Assembly: GCF_000613785.1 (NCBI RefSeq)
Contig: NZ_BAJQ01000002.1
Location: 1 to 64,000, forward strand
Length of the DNA: 64,000 nucleotides
Reading direction: 5' to 3'
Source: Segatella oulorum JCM 14966
GTDB lineage: Bacteria; Bacteroidota; Bacteroidia; Bacteroidales; Bacteroidaceae
Shown: positions 6,607-16,075 of the stretch, in pieces
Layout: each line of letters opens with the position of its first letter
How positions within the stretch are numbered: the first letter of the stretch is position 1
The notes under the pieces: generated by a model
Told to the model about the DNA's origin: nothing
Seen by the model: only the letters and a program-made list of their open reading frames with translations
Database searches by the model: none
Translations under genes and position numbers: made by a program

Positions 6607-9210
6607 TTATAGCTTTCCAATCACCTTGGTTAGCTGCTCACCCAAGCCTATGGTGTAGCCTTGTGAAAGGAAAACTACACGGTTAAAGGTGTCGGCAATG
6701 ATGAAGATGGGCAACTGATTGCGCTGCGCAAGCTTCATTTGTGTGGCGATTTCTTCGCGTATTGCACCCGTCTTATCGATGCCAAAGATGGTGTTTTGGG
6801 GCAGAAGTCCAAACTCATTCTTCTGTTGTTCAAACTTCTTTGCCGCTGCTTCGTCGGTGAATAGCAGCACTAAGGGGCGTCCCCATTGGTCTAATTTGGC
6901 TTTCATCTTGGCAATATCGTGCAACGCATGATTGGTAGGTTCCTGGCCAACGCCTAAGATTCCCAACACATAATAGCCGCGTCCCGTTTGACTCAAGATA
7001 GAAACTTCCTTGCCTTCGTGGCTGAAAAGGTTCTCGCTATTGAAGCTTCCAAACACCTTTACGCCCTCGTCTTGCTGGCGAACGATGAGCTTCACCTGCG
7101 TAGTGTCGCCCGCTTCGATGCGGAAGAACTGATTATGTGCCAGCACACTTCCATCGGCCATGCGCTGTCCTGATACCAAAAGATAAGTGCCTTCATCAAG
7201 GGTTGTGCCGTTTTTAAACACATTATGCCAAGAAATGCCACCGCCCATATCCACTTGTCCTTCGTCGAAATTCATGAGATAGGTCTGTCCATTGATGATT
7301 TTACTAATCGTGAAATAGCTGTAATACTTCGGATCGTCCAAGAAAGGCACGGGCTTAAAGTCGAGTTTCAGCGTCCCCGTCTTGGCCACTTGCTGCTCTT
7401 CGGCATCGAAATCAACATCCACCCACTGATGATCCTTCTTATATTGCACCTTCCACGACACGTAATCCATGCGCGCTTCGATGTTCAAGCTGCGCGCAAC
7501 ATCCACAAAAAAGATGTCGCGGCTGCGCGAATCGGTGAGCCTACTCTCCCAAACACTGATGGGAGTTTGCGGAATACGCATGGCTCTTGTGTCGGGATTG
7601 AGCTTGATGTGCTGCCTAATCCACGCCACCAACTGCGCGGGATCATGTTGGAAACGCGCCACCTCTTCCGGCGTAAAGGCTTTCGTTTCGAAGAATTGTT
7701 TGAAGGGTTTGAGAATCATTTCATACTCCACCCGAGGCGAAAGTTGGTTGCTTTTGGCCTGCATGTTGTCGTCAAGAATGGCCATTGGCATATCGCGCAG
7801 GTCCTTATCGGTGAGGGTATTGAGCAAATCGAGTGCCCTTTGTGACTGCTGTGCATACTTCTCTACGAAAGCTTTGATGGTTCTCCAGTTGCCGCGAGCC
7901 TTTATAATATAAGGTATAGCATCGGAGATGGGGAAGTTTTTCAGCGTCTCTGCCGTTGGAAACGTAGCCACATAGGCATTGCGCAGCGAGTCTTCGTAGG
8001 CCAAACGCACGGCATTTGCAGCGCGCAACGCCTCGGGAACATCGGGCAAAAGCGCCTGCTCCTTGGGCGGAACAATGTCCAAGTCTTGCGCCTGGGGCAC
8101 GTGTTGCGCATCATAAGCGAGCTTGATGGTGAGCTGTTTATCTTTACCAAACGTCGCTTTCACATAGCCAAAACGCCCGTTTTTCGATGCCCACACCAAC
8201 ATATCTCCCTTGCCTGCCGAGAGAAAAGTCATGCCTTGTGCATTCGTATATTTCGATGCGGCGGTGTAATATTCGGCATAATTATAGATTTTGAAATCCA
8301 CTTTCGCATCGGCTACGGGCACTCCTTGGGGTGTAACCACACGGAAAGCAATCTTTCCCGTGCTGCCATAGTTGTCGATGAGGTTGATTTCGGTGAAGTT
8401 ATTCGTGCGCAACATCACCTCTTCGGGACCATTATAGTCGCCAAAGGCACGGGTGTGCATGAGCATTGCGCGCGAGGCCGGGGCATTAAACCAACCCAAA
8501 TTCAACACGGGTTCGGGCTCACAAGCGCCTAAGAAATACCATTTGCCGTCGGCCCAAGCCTCAACCCACGCATGATTATCGTCGGTATGTGCCCAGCGGG
8601 GCGTATAGACTTGCCGCGCAGGAATGCCCACTGCGCGCAAAGCTGCCACGGTAAAGGTGCTCTCTTCGCCGCAACGTCCGCGCGCAGTCATGATGGATTG
8701 CAGCGGAGAAGAGGTGCGCCCATCGGATGGTTCATAGGTGACTTTCTCGTGACACCAATGGTTTACCTCCAAAACGGCATCGCGCATCGACAGTCCTTTC
8801 ACGCGCGGTTTCAACTCATTCAGGAAGATTGCGCGCGAACTATCTAAGGGTTCGTTGTTCACACGCATGGGCAACACGAAATGACGGAACAGCAGTTCGG
8901 GCACGTTTTTACCCCAAGAAAACTCGTGCTGTGTGCGCAAAGCCGACCGCACATTGCCTAAATGATAGGCCGTGGGATAATCGGTTGCATCGGCCACAGG
9001 CATATAAGCATAGAGAAAGTGCAAGGCTTCTTGCTCTTGTGGCGTGGCATGCAGACCGTCCAAACGATAGAATTTCTCGCCGATGAGTTTCATTTTTGCC
9101 TGAAAGGCCGCATCCACTTTGACACGATAGGCGGCATCGGTGATGAAATCTTGCGCTGTTGCCAGCAAAGAAACAAGGCACAAGGCCAGCGTTAGTAGAC
9201 TTTTTTTCAT
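6607..9210 (-). CDS. secreted transglutaminase-like protein with C-terminal thioredoxin-like domain
   Basis: The 867-residue protein starts with a signal peptide (MKKSLLTLALCLVSLLATAQ). A transglutaminase core follows: RGRCGEESTF holds the nucleophilic Cys, DDNHAWVEAW the His, and an acidic partner follows. It is followed by Ig-like/beta-sandwich sequence and, in the last 120 residues, a thioredoxin-like fold (RPLVLLFTDEAAAKKF, LPIFIIADTFNRVVFLSQGY) without a CxxC pair. Such proteins in Bacteroidetes are periplasmic or surface-exposed and may act as proteases or cross-linkers; the substrate is unknown. The start at 9210 is chosen for the signal peptide; an upstream ATG would put 48 residues before it. 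cutC is 61 bases upstream, probably in the same transcript. Confidence 0.85.
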   Translation of the reverse strand: MKKSLLTLALCLVSLLATAQDFITDAAYRVKVDAAFQAKMKLIGEKFYRLDGLHATPQEQEALHFLYAYMPVADATDYPTAYHLGNVRSALRTQHEFSWGKNVPELLFRHFVLPMRVNNEPLDSSRAIFLNELKPRVKGLSMRDAVLEVNHWCHEKVTYEPSDGRTSSPLQSIMTARGRCGEESTFTVAALRAVGIPARQVYTPRWAHTDDNHAWVEAWADGKWYFLGACEPEPVLNLGWFNAPASRAMLMHTRAFGDYNGPEEVMLRTNNFTEINLIDNYGSTGKIAFRVVTPQGVPVADAKVDFKIYNYAEYYTAASKYTNAQGMTFLSAGKGDMLVWASKNGRFGYVKATFGKDKQLTIKLAYDAQHVPQAQDLDIVPPKEQALLPDVPEALRAANAVRLAYEDSLRNAYVATFPTAETLKNFPISDAIPYIIKARGNWRTIKAFVEKYAQQSQRALDLLNTLTDKDLRDMPMAILDDNMQAKSNQLSPRVEYEMILKPFKQFFETKAFTPEEVARFQHDPAQLVAWIRQHIKLNPDTRAMRIPQTPISVWESRLTDSRSRDIFFVDVARSLNIEARMDYVSWKVQYKKDHQWVDVDFDAEEQQVAKTGTLKLDFKPVPFLDDPKYYSYFTISKIINGQTYLMNFDEGQVDMGGGISWHNVFKNGTTLDEGTYLLVSGQRMADGSVLAHNQFFRIEAGDTTQVKLIVRQQDEGVKVFGSFNSENLFSHEGKEVSILSQTGRGYYVLGILGVGQEPTNHALHDIAKMKAKLDQWGRPLVLLFTDEAAAKKFEQQKNEFGLLPQNTIFGIDKTGAIREEIATQMKLAQRNQLPIFIIADTFNRVVFLSQGYTIGLGEQLTKVIGKL

Positions 9211-9271
9211 TGTTTTATTTTTATTGTTCTTACATTTTCTGTTGGTGAGAAAAGCCCCGTCGGGACAGCTT

Positions 9272-10033
9272 TCATTCGCCATCTGCCAGCAAAGCAGCGA
9301 TGGTGTGGCCCACCCGACGCGCCGTTGTCTGCATGATGCAATCCTCTTGTGCACCGGCTGCGCCCATGCTTACCGCCGCATTCAGCAGTTTTGCGCGCGA
9401 AGGTTGGGGCTCACGTGCCGAGAAATGAAAGGCCATGACCTGCGTTTCGCGCCTTATTTTGGCAATGTTTTGCTCGTTCACCCCACATCCGGCCATGATG
9501 ATGATGCGCCCCTTTGCCCAAGCATGGAGTTGAGAGAGCAACGCAATGCCCTGCTCGGCGGTGGGTTGTTGCCCCGAGGTGAGCACGCGTTGAAAACCTA
9601 AATCGCAAATTTCTTCCAAGGCTTCCCGAGGCAAACGGCAGCGGTCGAAAGCACGGTGGAACGTCACCGAGAGCCCTTTTGCATGCGACAAGAGGAAACG
9701 ATTGGCCTCCTTATCGACGTCGCCTTGTGGCGTCAGACAGCCAAAAACCACACCGTCGACGCCTAATTGCCGGCAGATGTCGATGTCGATGGCCATGCGT
9801 TGCAGCTCATCGGGCGTGTAAACAAAGTCTCCTCCCCTATTCCTGATGATGACATGCAGCCGCGTTGTGGTGAGCTTCTCGCGCGCCATCTTGATTTCCC
9901 CATACGAAGGTGTGGTGCCCCCTTCGGGTATTCCCATGCACAACTCCACGCGATCGGCACCGCCTTCCTGCGCAGCAAGGCAGCTTTCCACGCTGTTGGC
10001 ACAAACTTCTATTTCAACATCATTTCGTTTCAT
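9272..10033 (-). CDS. cutC: CutC family protein
   Basis: A 253-residue TIM-barrel protein of the CutC family. IEVCANSVESCLAAQEGGAD at the N-terminus, ADRVELC, LHVIIRNRGGDF, GVVFGCL, VTFHRAFDR, RVLTSGQ and IIIMAGCGVN are the family's conserved strand ends. CutC was first linked to copper tolerance, but its biochemical role is not settled. Cytoplasmic, with no signal sequence. It lies between the GH5 mannanase gene (60 bases upstream in the same direction, separated by a 22-bp module array) and the transglutaminase gene. Confidence 0.92.
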   Translation of the reverse strand: MKRNDVEIEVCANSVESCLAAQEGGADRVELCMGIPEGGTTPSYGEIKMAREKLTTTRLHVIIRNRGGDFVYTPDELQRMAIDIDICRQLGVDGVVFGCLTPQGDVDKEANRFLLSHAKGLSVTFHRAFDRCRLPREALEEICDLGFQRVLTSGQQPTAEQGIALLSQLHAWAKGRIIIMAGCGVNEQNIAKIRRETQVMAFHFSAREPQPSRAKLLNAAVSMGAAGAQEDCIMQTTARRVGHTIAALLADGE

Positions 10034-10050
10034 CGTTGGTTTCTACGGCT

Positions 10051-10109
10051 AAAATGGTAGCTTTTACGCGGTAAAAGCTTGTGAATTATGCGCTAATTGG
10101 GTAGCTTTT
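10051..10109. repeat. 22-bp module array (3 cores) reaching into the GH5 gene end
   Basis: Cores AAAATGGTAGCTTTT (10051), AAAAGCTTGTGAATT (10073) and AATTGGGTAGCTTTT (10095) are separated by 7-nt spacers ACGCGGT and ATGCGCT. The third core covers the last sense codons of the GH5 gene (stop at 10093-10095), so the array begins inside that reading frame. Confidence 0.7.
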
Positions 10110-11373
10110 TAATGATATTTTGTATGATATTGCAGGTCGACCTGTCGCTTAAGAACACCGAATAAAGGCCTTGAGGCTCTTGCGCTGGGTCGCCCATATA
10201 GGGATCACCCGGCTGCCATTGCTCGTGTTTGGCTACGGCATCGCCACCCCAAGCCCAAAAGTTGCAGCCCGAGAAGCTGCTGCCTTGTTTTGCCTTTTTG
10301 AGGAAATCGTCGAACACAAAGGCATAATAGGCATCGCGGTTGCGCGTGGTTGTCTTGGGCGAGAAGGCATAACCGTCGCGCGGATAGCCAAACTCTTCGA
10401 GCACCATGGGCTTATGCAGCGCCTCGCTAATGGCCAGATGGCGCGCAATGTAATCGATGGTGTAGGTCACAGAGCGCCGCAAATGCACATCTAACGAGTC
10501 GCGATGTGCCCACCCCCAGTTGGCAGGCCAGATGTGAATGTTGGTATAATCGACGTTGGGGTCGCTGCAAATGCGCCGCCAACAGTCTATATCCATCTCG
10601 CAGCCCACCTCACCTTCGGAGCCAATCGAGATTAAATGGTTCTTGTCTAAGCTGCGAATGAGCCACGAAGCCCTGCGCAACCACGCTTCGAAGGCAGGCA
10701 AAGCCTCACGCGAAAAGGCACGTGGCTCGTTGCCAATTTGCCACGACATAATCGATGGTTCATCGCGATAACGCCGGCCGGTGTAGCGATTTTTGCGCGT
10801 GAGGATGAAGCGCACGTAGTTGAAAAACAGCTGCTGTGCACGCTCGTTGGTGGCAAACTGTGCCGAATAGCGCACGTAATTTTGATAGCCTACGACGGCC
10901 GGTTGCACGGCTTTTCCTGCCCCTGCCTGCTCCAAATAGTAGCCATAACCGCCGCTCCACTCCCAAGAATTGTTGAGATAGAGCACGGCCAGCATGCCCC
11001 GACGCTCCATTTCTTGCAACAGATAGTCCAACCCGTCGAGCACACTGTCATTATAAACGCCGGGCGCACGTTGCAAAGTGGGCGTCACTTTGGACTTAAC
11101 GCCCTCCTCACCATCGCTCCCCACGAGCACGCGGAGGTTGTTAATGCCCATGCGTTTGAGCCGATCTAACTCAAGACCTAAGCGTCTTCGGTTGCCACCT
11201 TTGCCCGTAGAGCCCAGGATAGCGCCATACCACAGGTTGGCTCCGACGAAATAATAGGGTTTGTTGTGATACCAAAGGCGCCCATCTTTCACTTGCACAA
11301 AGGGCGATTGCGAGGCAGCCGAACAGCCGAGAGCCAGCAAAAGGGCTGCAAAACAGGTGCGTAATCGTTTCAT
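10093..11373 (-). CDS. GH5 family endo-beta-1,4-mannanase
   Basis: A 426-residue secreted glycoside hydrolase with signal peptide MKRLRTCFAALLLALGCSAA. WQIGNEPRAF (residues 211-220) contains the acid/base Glu216, and MVLEEFGYPRDG carries the nucleophile Glu327; INNLRVLVGSDG and the aromatic YTNIHIWPANWGW match GH5 subfamily 7 mannanases. It should cleave internal beta-mannosidic bonds of mannans in the periplasm or at the surface. It stands apart from a SusC/D pair, so it is not clearly in a polysaccharide locus. Its upstream region carries a 41-bp palindromic array. Its last codons are made of 22-bp module sequence. Confidence 0.9.
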   Translation of the reverse strand: MKRLRTCFAALLLALGCSAASQSPFVQVKDGRLWYHNKPYYFVGANLWYGAILGSTGKGGNRRRLGLELDRLKRMGINNLRVLVGSDGEEGVKSKVTPTLQRAPGVYNDSVLDGLDYLLQEMERRGMLAVLYLNNSWEWSGGYGYYLEQAGAGKAVQPAVVGYQNYVRYSAQFATNERAQQLFFNYVRFILTRKNRYTGRRYRDEPSIMSWQIGNEPRAFSREALPAFEAWLRRASWLIRSLDKNHLISIGSEGEVGCEMDIDCWRRICSDPNVDYTNIHIWPANWGWAHRDSLDVHLRRSVTYTIDYIARHLAISEALHKPMVLEEFGYPRDGYAFSPKTTTRNRDAYYAFVFDDFLKKAKQGSSFSGCNFWAWGGDAVAKHEQWQPGDPYMGDPAQEPQGLYSVFLSDRSTCNIIQNIIKKLPN

Positions 11374-11393
11374 TTTTCTGTCGTTTTATGCCG

Positions 11394-11573
11394 TCCCGAG
11401 GACGGGAACGCTTATTTTTATCATTTTTATGGCTTCCCGGGGTCGGGAACATCCGTTTTCAAAAAAAATCATTGTTCCCGAGGTTGGGAACGCTTGTTTT
11501 CGAGAAAAATCGTCGTTCCCGGGGGCGGGAGCCGTCATTTTTATCCAATTCAGCTGTTCCCAAGGTTGGGAAA
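11394..11573. repeat. 41-bp tandem array with palindromic heads, 5 units (array A)
   Basis: Units begin at 11394, 11435, 11476, 11517 and 11558, an exact 41-bp step. Each has a GC-rich palindromic head such as TTCCCGAGGTTGGGAA and an A/T-rich tail with a T4-5 block then an A-rich block. Heads differ slightly but keep their pairing, and tails vary. The array fills the space between the divergent GH5 and TonB-receptor genes. The 41-bp layout recurs in arrays at 13950, 32367 and 53867. Confidence 0.85.
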
Positions 11574-11721
11574 GCCTATTTTTGGGTTTCGTTGTTGCTT
11601 CATTGTTTGGGTTTTGGAAGCCTTGCAAAGATAAGGCTTTTTCGCAGATTTAAGCTATCGGAGCTCATAAATTCATGCTTTTTACCTAATATTAGGTATT
11701 GCAAGGCTCATTTCCTCGCGT

Positions 11722-11729
11722 TACTTTTG
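11722..11729 (+). promoter_or_regulatory. -7 promoter element of the TonB receptor gene
   Basis: TACTTTTG lies 40 bases before the chosen start at 11769, placing the transcription start near 11736. This supports the later start over ATGs further upstream. No clear TTTG at the -33 position. Confidence 0.5.
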
Positions 11730-11768
11730 CAGCCGATAACAGTATTTATTAAAAAAATTGTATTGAAT

Positions 11769-13901
11769 ATGAAACCCATTTTTTCAAAATCATTAGCATG
11801 TTTTGCACTGCTCATGCCGCTGCAGATGCAGGCGCAACGCCATTTGCAAGACTCCACTTTCCAGCTTCGCGATGTGGTGATTAGCACCACGCGCATGCCC
11901 GAAGCGAAACAAAATGCCGCAGCTTCGGTGACCATCATCGACCATCAACAGCTCGAAGCCGTGAGCAAAGTGGCGCCCGACATGTCGACACTTTTGGGGC
12001 TGCTTGCGCCGGGAATGGCACTCTCGAGCAACACAACCAGCTCGCGTTCGCAAACGTTGCGCGGCCGAAGCGCACTGGTTCTCATCGATGGTATTCCGCA
12101 ATCCACCCCACTGCGCTCCACCGACCGCGACATCCGCACCATCGATGTGGCCGCCATCGACCATATTGAAATCGTAAAAGGGTCGACGGCACTCTATGGA
12201 AACGGCGCCATTGGTGGACTCATCAACATCATCACGAAGAAGAATTCGAGTGCAAAAACACTGGCAGGGCAAACCGCTATCGCCGGTTCAACCTACAACT
12301 TTTTCAGACAAAGTAAGGGGCAAGGCTATCGGCTTAACCAGCAACTTTATGGCAAACTGCGCAACATGGACTATTTGGTGAGCGGAACTTTCGGCCGCAC
12401 CGGCAGCAGCATCGACGGCGATGGACAGTTCATTTCGCCGCGCTATGGCCTTGGAGATACCTACACCAGCAATGCCTTAGTGACGCTCGGCTATCAGCTT
12501 TCGCCTAAGAATCGCATAGAACTGATGTACAATTTCTATCGCAGTTTGCAAGACACGCCGCTCATTCCCAAAGGCGGAAAATACCTCAAAAGCCCTGCCA
12601 TCGGCGTCATTGGCAACCGCGATCCGCAGGCTGTTGACGAGGGAACGCGCTACAATCACAACGGCTATTTGAAATTTACTTCAAAGCAAATTTTCGCACA
12701 TACCGATTTAGAAGCATCCGTTTTTGGGTCGAGTCTCTACACCATCTTCGATTTCCGACGCGCCAATCCCGCCCAACCGCGCTGGGAAGAAACCAGTGGA
12801 CAGTCGGCCATCAAAGACCGCAAGTTGGGGCTTCGTGCGCAGTTCAACACGCATTTGGTGTTCTCCGAGCAGGCATTCACCCACATTCTCTATGGCTACG
12901 ATTACTTGTTTAACAAAACAGCCCAGCCGCTTGTCGACGGACGTTATTGGATGCCTTGGCTCACAAGCAACACACATGCGCCCTTCATTCAAACCAAAAC
13001 AACGCTTTTTCAGTGGCTCAACGTGAAAATAGGTGCACGCTATGACGCCATCAACGTGCATGTGCCCGACTATCAAGTGTTGCGCAATCGCCTCTCCGAC
13101 CCTTTGGTTAGCGTGAAAGGCGGGCATCTCAACTACAACAATCTCTCGTTCAACGCGGGGTTGTCGTTCAACAAATACCGCGCATTTCAACCCTTCGTGG
13201 CCTATTCGCAAGGCTTCTCTATCTTCGATTTAGGCCGCACCCTGCGCGCCGCCAAGGCCGATGTGCTGGGCCATATCGCCACCGAACCGGTTAAAACCAA
13301 CAACTATGAACTGGGCGTTTATTCGGTTCCGTGCAGTTGGTTGCAGCTCAATGCCTCGTTCTTCTACACCTATGCCAAGCTCGGCAGCGACCTGAAAATC
13401 GACCATGGCTTTTGGGTTGTCAACCGAAGTCCGCAAAAAGTGTATGGCATGGAGTTGGATGCCGATGCGCAAATTCTGCCCAATCTCAAAGCCGGAGCCA
13501 ACTTTTCGTGGTTCGAAGGAAAGCTCAAATCCAACGGAACCAGCTGGGATCACTACATGTCCAACGTGTCTATCCCGGCCGCAAAGCTCAGCATGTATGC
13601 GCAATATCAGCCCATCAAGCACACCTATTTGCAATTACAATATCTGCACACCGGCAAACGCCACCGCTTTTCCCCCGATGCTTCGGGCAACTATGCAGAG
13701 GGCGAGGGCATTGTTAATCGCATCAATCTGCTCAATCTCACGGCGGGTGTTGACGTGAAGCAATGGAACTTTGCGTTAGGTGTTTCCAATCTTTTGAACT
13801 ACACCTACTACACACCTTCCTCAATGCTCATGGCACGCAACGCCGAATATGCACATGCCGACGGGCGCAACATTACGCTTACGGCCACCTTTAAATATTA
13901 A
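11769..13901 (+). CDS. TonB-dependent outer-membrane receptor
   Basis: A 710-residue receptor of the siderophore/metal type, not SusC-like (no CarboxypepD-like N-domain). Signal peptide MKPIFSKSLACFALLMPLQM, a short TonB-box region (LRDVVISTTR), and a plug domain with TLRGRSALVLIDGIPQS and IDHIEIVKGSTALYGNGAIG then GLINIITKK. A 22-strand barrel region follows, ending LTATFKY. It should import an iron complex or other small ligand using TonB energy; the ligand cannot be read from sequence. The start at 11769 gives the signal peptide and fits the promoter; the frame is open upstream through array A but that part is repeat sequence. Confidence 0.9.
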   Translation: MKPIFSKSLACFALLMPLQMQAQRHLQDSTFQLRDVVISTTRMPEAKQNAAASVTIIDHQQLEAVSKVAPDMSTLLGLLAPGMALSSNTTSSRSQTLRGRSALVLIDGIPQSTPLRSTDRDIRTIDVAAIDHIEIVKGSTALYGNGAIGGLINIITKKNSSAKTLAGQTAIAGSTYNFFRQSKGQGYRLNQQLYGKLRNMDYLVSGTFGRTGSSIDGDGQFISPRYGLGDTYTSNALVTLGYQLSPKNRIELMYNFYRSLQDTPLIPKGGKYLKSPAIGVIGNRDPQAVDEGTRYNHNGYLKFTSKQIFAHTDLEASVFGSSLYTIFDFRRANPAQPRWEETSGQSAIKDRKLGLRAQFNTHLVFSEQAFTHILYGYDYLFNKTAQPLVDGRYWMPWLTSNTHAPFIQTKTTLFQWLNVKIGARYDAINVHVPDYQVLRNRLSDPLVSVKGGHLNYNNLSFNAGLSFNKYRAFQPFVAYSQGFSIFDLGRTLRAAKADVLGHIATEPVKTNNYELGVYSVPCSWLQLNASFFYTYAKLGSDLKIDHGFWVVNRSPQKVYGMELDADAQILPNLKAGANFSWFEGKLKSNGTSWDHYMSNVSIPAAKLSMYAQYQPIKHTYLQLQYLHTGKRHRFSPDASGNYAEGEGIVNRINLLNLTAGVDVKQWNFALGVSNLLNYTYYTPSSMLMARNAEYAHADGRNITLTATFKY

Positions 13902-13949
13902 GCAGGTGCCTTTGCTCCGCAAACTTCAAAGCAAATAACGCTGGATGCT

Positions 13950-14211
13950 TGCGGAGCTTCCGCAAATAGTAAAACAAATATTTTAGCGCTTGCGGAGCTT
14001 CCGCAAATGGCAAAACAAACTTTTTAATGCTTGCGGAGCTTCCGCAAATAGCAAAACAAACATTTTAGCGCTTGCGGAGCTTCCGCAAATGACAAAACAA
14101 ACATTTTAGTGCTTGCGGAGCTTCCGCAAATGGCAAAACAAACTTTTGGCGCTTGCGGAGCTTCCGCAAATCACAAAACAAACTTTTGGTGCTTGCGGAG
14201 CTTCCGCAAGC
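13950..14211. repeat. 40/41-bp tandem array with palindromic heads, 7 units (array B)
   Basis: TTGCGGA-GCT-TCCGCAA, a perfect 7-bp stem with a 3-nt loop, recurs with the GCGG element at 13951, 13992, 14033, 14074, 14115, 14155 and 14195 (steps 41, 41, 41, 41, 40, 40). Tails are of the type ATGGCAAAACAAACTTTTT. The array fills the gap between the TonB-receptor gene and ribD. Minus-strand frames across it are repeat artefacts. Confidence 0.88.
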
Positions 14212-14299
14212 ACCAAAACTTTGCATGGGAAGGTGGCGCAGTCGAACTTCTCTTGCAAATCAATCGCCAATTCAATAATTCTTTGTAAATTCGCGGTCG

Positions 14300-15283
14300 A
14301 TGGAAGATGAAATTTACATGCGGCGCTGTTTGCAGTTAGCCCAAAACGGAAAACAGTTGGCAAAACCCAACCCTATGGTGGGTGCGGTGATTGTTTCTCA
14401 CGGCAGAATCATCGGCGAAGGCTATCATGTGCGGTGCGGTGAAGGCCATGCCGAGGTCAATGCCTTTGCACATGTGCGGCCCGAGGATGAGCCTTTGCTC
14501 GGCGATGCCACCCTCTATGTGTCGTTAGAGCCCTGTTCACACTATGGCAAAACGCCGCCTTGTGCCGACCTCATCGTGCGCAAAGGTGTGAGGCGATGCG
14601 TCATTGGCTGCGTCGATCCGTTTGCAAAAGTCCACGGACGAGGCATTCAACGGCTGCGCGAGGCGGGCATTGCGGTGACCGTGGGCGTGCTGGAAGCCGA
14701 ATGTCGCGCGCTCAATCGCCGCTTCATCACTTGCAACACCGAGCATCGCCCCTACCTCATTTTGAAATGGGCGCAAACGCAAAATGGCTTCATCGGCGAC
14801 GCTTCGGGGCAGCCTTTGTCGCTCTCCACACCCGTAACGTGGCGGCTGGTGCATCAACTGCGCGCCGAATGTGATGCCATTCTCGTGGGGCACACCACCT
14901 TTTCAACCGACCATCCGCAACTCAACACGCGCTATTGGAGCGGCGCTTCGCCCCAACGCATCGTGCTGTCGCGCACATTAGCGGCGCAAAACGCGACGCT
15001 CCCGGGATGGCATGTGGCCGGTAACATCGACGAGTTGCTGCCCCAACTCCATGCCGAGCACTGCCAATCGCTGCTCGTTGAAGGCGGAACGGCCACACTC
15101 AACAGTTTTCTTGCGCGCGGCTTGTGGGACGAAGTGCGCATCGAAACGGCACCCATCCTGATCAAAGGGGGCACGCCCGCACCCGCAATGCCCACCGATT
15201 TTTGCAGCGAACAGCACCAAATCATCGACAGAAACACCATTACCACGTTATGCAAATCATTCTCACTTCAGCCAAAATCATGA
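14300..15283 (+). CDS. ribD: bifunctional riboflavin deaminase/reductase
   Basis: Performs two steps of riboflavin synthesis: deamination of diaminohydroxyphosphoribosylaminopyrimidine, then NADPH reduction of the ribose. The N-terminal deaminase has the zinc motifs GHAEVNAF and PCSHYGKTPPC with KPNPMVGAVI upstream. The C-terminal reductase has ILKWAQTQNGFI, CDAILVGHTT and LLVEGGTATL. 327 residues, near the family norm (slightly short at the end). The last 34 bases overlap the start of yaaA, so the two are probably co-transcribed and translationally coupled. Start chosen at the ATG giving MEDEIYMRRCLQLAQNG, typical of the family. Confidence 0.95.
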   Translation: MEDEIYMRRCLQLAQNGKQLAKPNPMVGAVIVSHGRIIGEGYHVRCGEGHAEVNAFAHVRPEDEPLLGDATLYVSLEPCSHYGKTPPCADLIVRKGVRRCVIGCVDPFAKVHGRGIQRLREAGIAVTVGVLEAECRALNRRFITCNTEHRPYLILKWAQTQNGFIGDASGQPLSLSTPVTWRLVHQLRAECDAILVGHTTFSTDHPQLNTRYWSGASPQRIVLSRTLAAQNATLPGWHVAGNIDELLPQLHAEHCQSLLVEGGTATLNSFLARGLWDEVRIETAPILIKGGTPAPAMPTDFCSEQHQIIDRNTITTLCKSFSLQPKS

Positions 15284-16016
15284 ACGCTGCGGCCGATGTC
15301 GCCGTGCCCTTTGTCACGCAACCTGCGTTTGAAACCGAGGCCAACGAGCTGGCTTTGTCAATCGCTTCATGGTCGGTGGCCGAGCTGATGCAGGCGTTTC
15401 AATGCAGCGAAAGCCTGGCGCACGACAACCAACAGCGTTTTCAAAGTTTCTTCAACGCAGCCGAAAAGCTGCCCGCCATCTTGGCTTATCATGCGAAGCC
15501 TATAAACATTTGTGCGCCGAAACGTTCACTTCGGCGCAGTTTCAGCAGGCCCAACGCCACCTTTTCATCACCTCTTTTCTCTACGGTTTGCTGCGCCCCT
15601 TAGACCTCATCCATCCTTATCGCATGGAAGGTAACGTGCGTTTGCCCGCCACACAAGGGCAAACACTCTTTGCCTTTTGGCATGAACGGCTCACCGATAT
15701 GCTCATTCATGCCGTGCAAGCCGACGATGGAGTGCTGGTGCATTTGGCCTCAGCCGAATACGAACACCTGTTCGATTGGCGGCGCGTGCAGCGTGAAGTG
15801 CGCGTGGTGCAGCCGCTATTCTATGTTGAAAAGGGTGATAAGATGCGCGTCATGGCCTTGTATGCCAAGCGTTGTCGTGGAGCAATGACGCGCCAAATCC
15901 TGCAAAAGGGTTGGCAACAGCCCGCCGATTTGCTGCAATTCGCCTACGAAGGTTTTGCGTTTGCACCCCATTATGGCGACGAAAAACATCCCCATTTTAT
16001 TTGGAAACAAGGGTAA
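15250..16016 (+). CDS. yaaA: YaaA/DUF328 peroxide-stress protein, interrupted by one frameshift
   Basis: YaaA-family proteins limit free iron during peroxide stress and bind DNA. The first 80 residues (MQIILTSAKIMNAAADVAVP to LPAILAYH) are in one frame. The rest (CEAYKHLCAETF, SFLYGLLRPLDLIHPYRMEG, VLVHLASAEYEHLFDW, RVMALYAKRCRGAMTR, HFIWKQG) is in another. The change is at about 15488-15492 (CTTATCATGCG). Adding one base gives a 255-residue protein of normal size. It overlaps ribD by 34 bases and is followed by bcp, another peroxide-defence gene, which fits its role. Confidence 0.85.
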
Positions 16017-16075
16017 TCTCCCTGCGGGATTACACCTTATATATATGATAACCCATTAAATGAAAGGAACAAAAA

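Noticed and set aside
11394-11573. CRISPR-like appearance of regular palindromic repeats with variable parts
   Set aside because: Heads are only about 18 nt and vary, tails are related low-complexity sequence, and no cas genes are present. The same holds for arrays at 13950, 32367, 40490 and 53867.
11388-11768. N-terminal extension of the TonB receptor frame through array A
   Set aside because: The extension is translated repeat DNA; a promoter and a proper signal peptide support the start at 11769.
13950-14211. Array B as a series of functional intrinsic terminators
   Set aside because: The stems are good but T runs follow only after an A-rich gap, so classical termination is unlikely for each unit.
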